A DNA stretch of 10,027 bases from Lachnospiraceae bacterium. GTDB taxonomy: Bacteria; Bacillota; Clostridia; Lachnospirales; Lachnospiraceae. The notes below the pieces were generated by a model. It was not told the origin of the DNA, did not search any database, and saw nothing but the letters and a program-made list of their open reading frames with translations. A program made the translations under genes and the position numbers. This document shows positions 6,970-10,027 of the stretch, in pieces (the stretch's first letter is position 1; the number at the start of each line of letters is the position of its first letter). The DNA lies in the NCBI GenBank assembly GCA_017615375.1, contig JAGAAH010000094.1, forward strand, positions 1 to 10,027, in the 5' to 3' direction.

Positions 6970-7912
6970 TTGCCTTACCCTCCTTCTTTGGTTTGTTATA
7001 TCCGAAAGGTAACGGCATGGAAATCTTATCGATTAACGGCACAAGTAAATTGGAGAAAATAATTGCAAAAGATACACCTTCTGCAGATGCGCCGTAAATT
7101 CTGAATAATCCTGTAAGAATACCTAAGATTGCGCCGTATATAATTCTTCCTTTGGTTGTAATCGGGCTTGTAACATAGTCGGTTGCCATAAAGAAAGCAC
7201 CAAGCATAAGTCCGCCGCCGCAAAGATGTGCCGTAAGGAAATGCATATCAAATCCGTGCTTGCCGAAAAGAAGAATAAAAATACTGAATGTAAGTATATA
7301 CATACCCGGAATTGTAATATCTATGATACCGAGTGCAAGTAAAATAATTGCACCGATAAGAATTGCAATTACGGATGTTTCACCGATGGTTCCCGATGTA
7401 TTACCAATAAACATCTTGAATACGTCAACGCCTTCTCCTGCTTTAAGACGTGTAAGAGGTGTTGCGCGTCCCATAGCATCAAGCGGGAAGTTGGTCATAT
7501 ATCCTGCAAAAGATATAACCATAAAGCATCTTGCTGCCAAAGCAGGATTCATAAAGTTCTGACCCAAACCGCCAAATACCATTTTTACAAAGAATATTGC
7601 AAAGAAACCGCCGACAATTGCAAGATACCAAGGCAATGTCGATGGGAAGTTAAGAGCAAGCAAAAGGCCCGTAACAACTGCAGATAAGTCATTAACAGTC
7701 TGCTTTCTCTTTAATACTAAATTAAATACATATTCGGTAAGTACACATGTGCCGATTGTTACAAGAACAAGGACGAGAGAATACGGACCGAAATTCAAAA
7801 TTCCAAAAATCGTAGCAGGAAGTAATGCAATGATTACAGCGAGCATGATTTTTTGAGTTGTAAGTTTGCATCTTACATGCGGTGATGAAGATACATTTAA
7901 TAAAGCTCCCAT
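6962..7912 (-). CDS. rnfD: Rnf complex membrane subunit RnfD
   Basis: A complete 316-residue RnfD (RnfD/NqrB family), a polytopic membrane subunit that normally carries covalent FMN and contributes to the ion pathway. Landmarks are SSSPHVR (8-14), NDLSAVVTGLLLALNFP (74-90) and GGLGQNFMNPALAARCF (114-130). The flavin-site region is PLDAMGRATPL (143-153). Further on come CGGGLMLGAFFMATDYVTSP (231-250) and the GRIIYGAILGILTGLFR helix. The attachment segment reads D145-A-M-G-R-A-T151, where the usual form is D-x-x-S/T-G-A-T, so the threonine is kept but the residues before it differ. The gene follows rnfC by 9 bp. Its ribosome binding site TAGGAGGT includes the rnfC stop. Its 3' end overlaps rnfG by 8 bp. 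Confidence 0.96.
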   Translation of the reverse strand: MGALLNVSSSPHVRCKLTTQKIMLAVIIALLPATIFGILNFGPYSLVLVLVTIGTCVLTEYVFNLVLKRKQTVNDLSAVVTGLLLALNFPSTLPWYLAIVGGFFAIFFVKMVFGGLGQNFMNPALAARCFMVISFAGYMTNFPLDAMGRATPLTRLKAGEGVDVFKMFIGNTSGTIGETSVIAILIGAIILLALGIIDITIPGMYILTFSIFILLFGKHGFDMHFLTAHLCGGGLMLGAFFMATDYVTSPITTKGRIIYGAILGILTGLFRIYGASAEGVSFAIIFSNLLVPLIDKISMPLPFGYNKPKKEGKANE

Positions 7913-7916
7913 TTCT

Positions 7917-7924
7917 ACCTCCTA
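7917..7924 (-). promoter_or_regulatory. ribosome binding site of rnfD overlapping the rnfC stop codon
   Basis: TAGGAGGT on the minus strand begins with the rnfC stop TAG and lies 4 nt before the rnfD ATG, suggesting coupled translation. Confidence 0.75.
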
Positions 7925-9244
7925 CTTTTTCTTTCTTCTGTTTGTAAGAACAGTCTGACGACCTGTTCTTATCATCTGTGTTAAATGTTTCTTTGCAGGA
8001 CATATGTAATTGCAACATCCGCATTCCATACATTCTGCACCGTGCATTGCCTCAAAACCTTCAATATCATTATGCTCCATGAGCTTTGCGAGTCTTGAAG
8101 GAACAAGTCTTGCCGGACATACCTCTACGCACTTACCGCAATTGATACAATGCGTAGCCTCATACATTGCAATCTGGTCATGAAGCATACAAAGCATTGC
8201 ACTTGTAGTCTTAACAACCGGAATATCCATATTGGACACAGCAAATCCCATCATAGGACCACCGCAGATAATCTTTTCCGGAGTCTCGACGAAACCGCCT
8301 GCAGCTTCAACAAGCTCCATGAAATTAGTTCCGAGCGGAACGTCAAAGTTACGCGGATCATTAATTGCTTCACCTGTAATGGTAACGATTCTGTGTGTAA
8401 GCGGACGACCGAACTTAACAGCCTTGTACATATTCATGATTGAAGCATTGTTAAGAACTATACATCCAAGATCTGAAGGAAGTATGGATGAATTCAACTT
8501 TCTTCCGGTCGTAGCGAATATAATCTGACGTTCACCACCCTGCGGATATTTGGTCTTAAGAACGTTAACCTTAATATTATCAACACCGTTAAGTAAATTA
8601 CTTACTTTTTCGATACAATCAGGCTTATTGTTCTCGATTGCAATAATGCCGGATGCATTAGGGAATAATGAAACAAGAATCTTCATTCCTTCAACAAGGC
8701 TTTCCGGCTCTTCAAGCATAAGTCTGTAATCGGAAGTAAGATACGGCTCGCATTCCGCACAGTCTGCAATAATATATTCAATCTTCTCAGGCTCTTTCGG
8801 GCTTAACTTAACGTGCTGCGGGAATCCTGCACCACCCATTCCTACAATACCTGATTTTTTAATTCTTTCAAGAATTTCTTCTCTTGAAAGCTTGGTAACA
8901 TCTTCTACTTCGTCATATTCAACATGTTCGTAATTATTATCATTCTCAATAATAATTGAATCAACATAATTGGACATGGCATTCTGTCTCTTATCAAAAG
9001 CTTTAACCGTACCGGATACGGATGCATAGATAGGTGCCGAAACAAAACCGTCCGCTTCAGCGATAAGCTGGCCTATCTTTACGTGCTCACCAATGGTAAC
9101 AACAGGCTTTGCCGGTGCACCTATATGCTGAGACAATGGATATACAAGCTCTCCGTGAGGACGATATTCTTTAATCGGCTTATCCATCGAAAGTTCTTTG
9201 CCTTCATAAGGATGAACTCCGCCTTTAAAAGTTAAATCTCCCAT
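7922..9244 (-). CDS. rnfC: Rnf complex subunit RnfC (NADH-binding, FMN and [4Fe-4S])
   Basis: A complete 440-residue RnfC, the cytoplasmic subunit that exchanges electrons with NAD(H). The N-terminal signature FKGGVHPYEGKELS is followed by a barrel-sandwich-like segment (about 35-80). The nucleotide/flavin-binding loop is GIVGMGGAGFPQHVK (132-146), with AECEPYLTSDYRL (163-175). A SLBB-like region (about 284-345) precedes two ferredoxin motifs, CINCGKCVEVC (366-376) and CMECGCCNYIC (405-415). It lacks the long alanine- and lysine-rich C-terminal repeats seen in many proteobacterial RnfC proteins, which is the usual clostridial form. It heads the operon. The ribosome binding site GAAAGG (9256-9261) is weaker and more distant than at the downstream genes. 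Confidence 0.97.
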   Translation of the reverse strand: MGDLTFKGGVHPYEGKELSMDKPIKEYRPHGELVYPLSQHIGAPAKPVVTIGEHVKIGQLIAEADGFVSAPIYASVSGTVKAFDKRQNAMSNYVDSIIIENDNNYEHVEYDEVEDVTKLSREEILERIKKSGIVGMGGAGFPQHVKLSPKEPEKIEYIIADCAECEPYLTSDYRLMLEEPESLVEGMKILVSLFPNASGIIAIENNKPDCIEKVSNLLNGVDNIKVNVLKTKYPQGGERQIIFATTGRKLNSSILPSDLGCIVLNNASIMNMYKAVKFGRPLTHRIVTITGEAINDPRNFDVPLGTNFMELVEAAGGFVETPEKIICGGPMMGFAVSNMDIPVVKTTSAMLCMLHDQIAMYEATHCINCGKCVEVCPARLVPSRLAKLMEHNDIEGFEAMHGAECMECGCCNYICPAKKHLTQMIRTGRQTVLTNRRKKK

Positions 9245-9307
9245 GTTTACGTCTGCCTTTCTTTATTTTTATTGGTAAATTAATTAAGTACGAAAAAATA
9301 CAATTTT

Positions 9308-9337
9308 ATTATATCATAGGCTTATTCAATATGTTAT
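9308..9337 (-). promoter_or_regulatory. Promoter of the rnfCDGEAB operon (extended -10)
   Basis: On the minus strand a perfect TATAAT (9308-9313) is preceded by TGA (9314-9316), forming the extended -10 TGnTATAAT. The best -35 candidate is ATAACA (9332-9337), matching 4 of 6 consensus bases at 18-bp spacing. The extended -10 would compensate for the weak -35. The predicted start is near 9301, giving a leader of about 57 nt. Confidence 0.6.
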
Positions 9338-9338
9338 T

Positions 9339-9356
9339 ATGTTATTAAGTTAACGT
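9339..9356. promoter_or_regulatory. Possible Rex-like redox operator between divergent genes
   Basis: ATGTTATTAAGTTAACGT is an imperfect inverted repeat with core TGTTA-N6-TAAC. Compared with the clostridial Rex pattern TTGTTAA-N4-TTAACAA it matches 10 of 14 defined positions. It lies just upstream of the rnf -35 box and over the likely -35 region of the plus-strand gene. Rex senses NADH/NAD+, which would suit rnf. The surroundings are AT-rich, so chance is a real possibility. Confidence 0.3.
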
Positions 9357-9380
9357 GGTTTTTTTCTAATACAATATAAT
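9350..9380 (+). promoter_or_regulatory. Likely promoter of the plus-strand exonuclease gene
   Basis: A perfect TATAAT (9375-9380) precedes the gene. The best -35 candidate is TTAACG (9350-9355), 4 of 6 matches but at a long 19-bp spacing. Transcription would begin near 9387, giving a leader of about 18 nt before the GTG. The -10 is convincing; the -35 is not. Confidence 0.4.
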
Positions 9381-9388
9381 ACATAAAT

Positions 9389-9397
9389 GAAAGGATG
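9389..9397 (+). promoter_or_regulatory. ribosome binding site that selects the GTG start of the exonuclease gene
   Basis: GAAAGGATG contains AAAGGA about 9 nt before the GTG at 9405. An in-frame ATG at 9387 overlaps this site and has no ribosome binding site of its own, so GTG is the preferred start. Confidence 0.65.
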
Positions 9398-9404
9398 TCC
9401 GTCT

Positions 9405-10027
9405 GTGAAAATCATTCAGAGTGAATTATCAATTAAAGAAATTAGCGGGATTAATGAAAAATACATACCTGAAGATGCGCTTTTCTTTGATATTGAAACC
9501 ACGGGATTTTCTGCCAAAACGTCCTCTCTTTATATGATTGGATGCGCCAAAAGAAAAGGCGACTATCTTAACATCATTCAATACCTTGCCGAAAGCAAAA
9601 AAGAGGAAGTTTCACTACTCACCTCTTTCTTTTCGTTAAACCAAGGTGTTGCATCATATATAAGCTATAACGGCAATCAGTTTGACATCCCTTATCTAAT
9701 CGAAAAAGCAAATAAGTACGATATCGATACCAACATGTTTATGCTGCCTTCATATGATATATATAAGGAATTAAAACCTTTCAAAGACTTCTTTAAACTT
9801 TCTGATATGAAGCAAAAAACGTTAGAGCTTTTCCTTGGCATCAAACGTAGCGACAAATATTCCGGCGGCGAACTTATTAAATATTACGAAGACTATGTAA
9901 GAACACATAATGCAGAAGCCGAATCACTGCTTTTACTTCATAATTACGATGATGTACTCGGCATGATTAAACTCCTTAATATTAAGGATTATCTGAGTCC
10001 GTTAACCGGAGAATTCAAGTTTAAAAG
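9405..10027 (+). CDS. YprB/MrfB-like DEDDh 3'-5' exonuclease domain protein (partial, runs off right edge)
   Basis: The first 207 codons are visible and the reading frame is open to the window end. The protein carries the ribonuclease H-like exonuclease fold of the YprB family. Motif I is FFDIETTGF with D29 and E31. Motif II is SYNGNQFDIPYL with D94. Motif III is HNYDDVLGM with H179 and D183. These give a full DEDDh metal-binding set, so the enzyme should be catalytically active. In Bacillus subtilis YprB (MrfB) acts with the helicase YprA (MrfA) in DNA repair, but no helicase gene is visible here, so that role is not shown. The catalytic core starts close to the N-terminus, so no long leading domain precedes it. 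The GTG start is chosen for its ribosome binding site; ATG at 9387 would add MKGCPS. The gene is transcribed divergently from rnfC. Confidence 0.82.
   Translation, partial: MKIIQSELSIKEISGINEKYIPEDALFFDIETTGFSAKTSSLYMIGCAKRKGDYLNIIQYLAESKKEEVSLLTSFFSLNQGVASYISYNGNQFDIPYLIEKANKYDIDTNMFMLPSYDIYKELKPFKDFFKLSDMKQKTLELFLGIKRSDKYSGGELIKYYEDYVRTHNAEAESLLLLHNYDDVLGMIKLLNIKDYLSPLTGEFKFK

Larger units (their letters stand above)
9245..9404. other. Divergent intergenic region between rnfC and the exonuclease gene
   Basis: This 160-bp AT-rich segment is the longest gene-free stretch in the window. It holds the rnf promoter, the likely promoter of the plus-strand gene, a Rex-like inverted repeat and a tandem copy of ATGTTATT (9331-9338 and 9339-9346). 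No strong hairpin, riboswitch fold or small ORF with a ribosome binding site was recognised. Confidence 0.7.

Noticed and set aside
7722..8033. Minus-strand frame overlapping the rnfC/rnfD junction
   Set aside because: Out-of-frame shadow of two intact conserved genes; low-complexity C/N/K-rich translation.
8150..8528. Plus-strand frames opposite rnfC
   Set aside because: No start context or domain; fully inside a conserved gene.
9245..9300. Palindromic TTAATTAA in the rnf leader as an operator
   Set aside because: Short AT-only palindrome expected often in this base composition; no supporting repeat or known consensus.
1..10027. A hidden novel system (mobile element, defence island, CRISPR, toxin-antitoxin)
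   Set aside because: Every gene belongs to a conserved core or metabolic family, gaps are short, and no direct repeats, integrase, transposase or array was seen.

Overview
This 10 kb window reads as an ordinary stretch of chromosome from an AT-rich, Gram-positive anaerobe of the class Clostridia, most likely a Lachnospiraceae-type organism. The reasons are the clostridial rnfCDGEAB gene order, strong GGAGG-type ribosome binding sites, the miaB-ruvA-ruvB-zapA-U32 neighbourhood, and MiaB with a long N-terminal extension. The species assignment is inference. No mobile element, CRISPR array, tRNA, rRNA or integration scar was seen, and no new system is evident. Ten genes run on the minus strand. 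One gene at the right edge runs on the plus strand, divergent from rnf.

Layout in minus-strand transcription order (right to left): from a divergent intergenic region at 9245-9404, the complete six-gene Rnf operon covers 9244-4211 (rnfC, D, G, E, A, B). It encodes the membrane ferredoxin:NAD+ oxidoreductase that couples electron flow to ion transport. Junctions are tight (8-bp and 1-bp overlaps, or 9-11 bp gaps), and the operon closes with a clear intrinsic terminator at 4171-4206. The terminator T-tract runs straight into a sigma-A-type promoter that drives miaB (tRNA methylthiotransferase), ruvA and ruvB (Holliday junction branch migration). A second good promoter at 975-1003 precedes zapA (FtsZ-ring stabiliser). 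Then comes a textbook terminator hairpin (481-514), and immediately after it the start of a U32-family peptidase/RNA hydroxylase-type gene that leaves the window at base 1.

On the plus strand, from 9405 to the right edge, lies the N-terminal part of a YprB/MrfB-like DEDDh exonuclease domain protein. It starts at a GTG with a good ribosome binding site.

Functionally the window combines energy conservation (Rnf), tRNA or RNA modification (MiaB, U32), recombination and repair (RuvAB, YprB-like) and division (ZapA). Points worth checking are a four-cysteine tail on RnfE, an altered FMN-attachment motif in RnfD, a Rex-like inverted repeat between rnf and the exonuclease gene, and a terminator placed directly before the U32 ribosome binding site.
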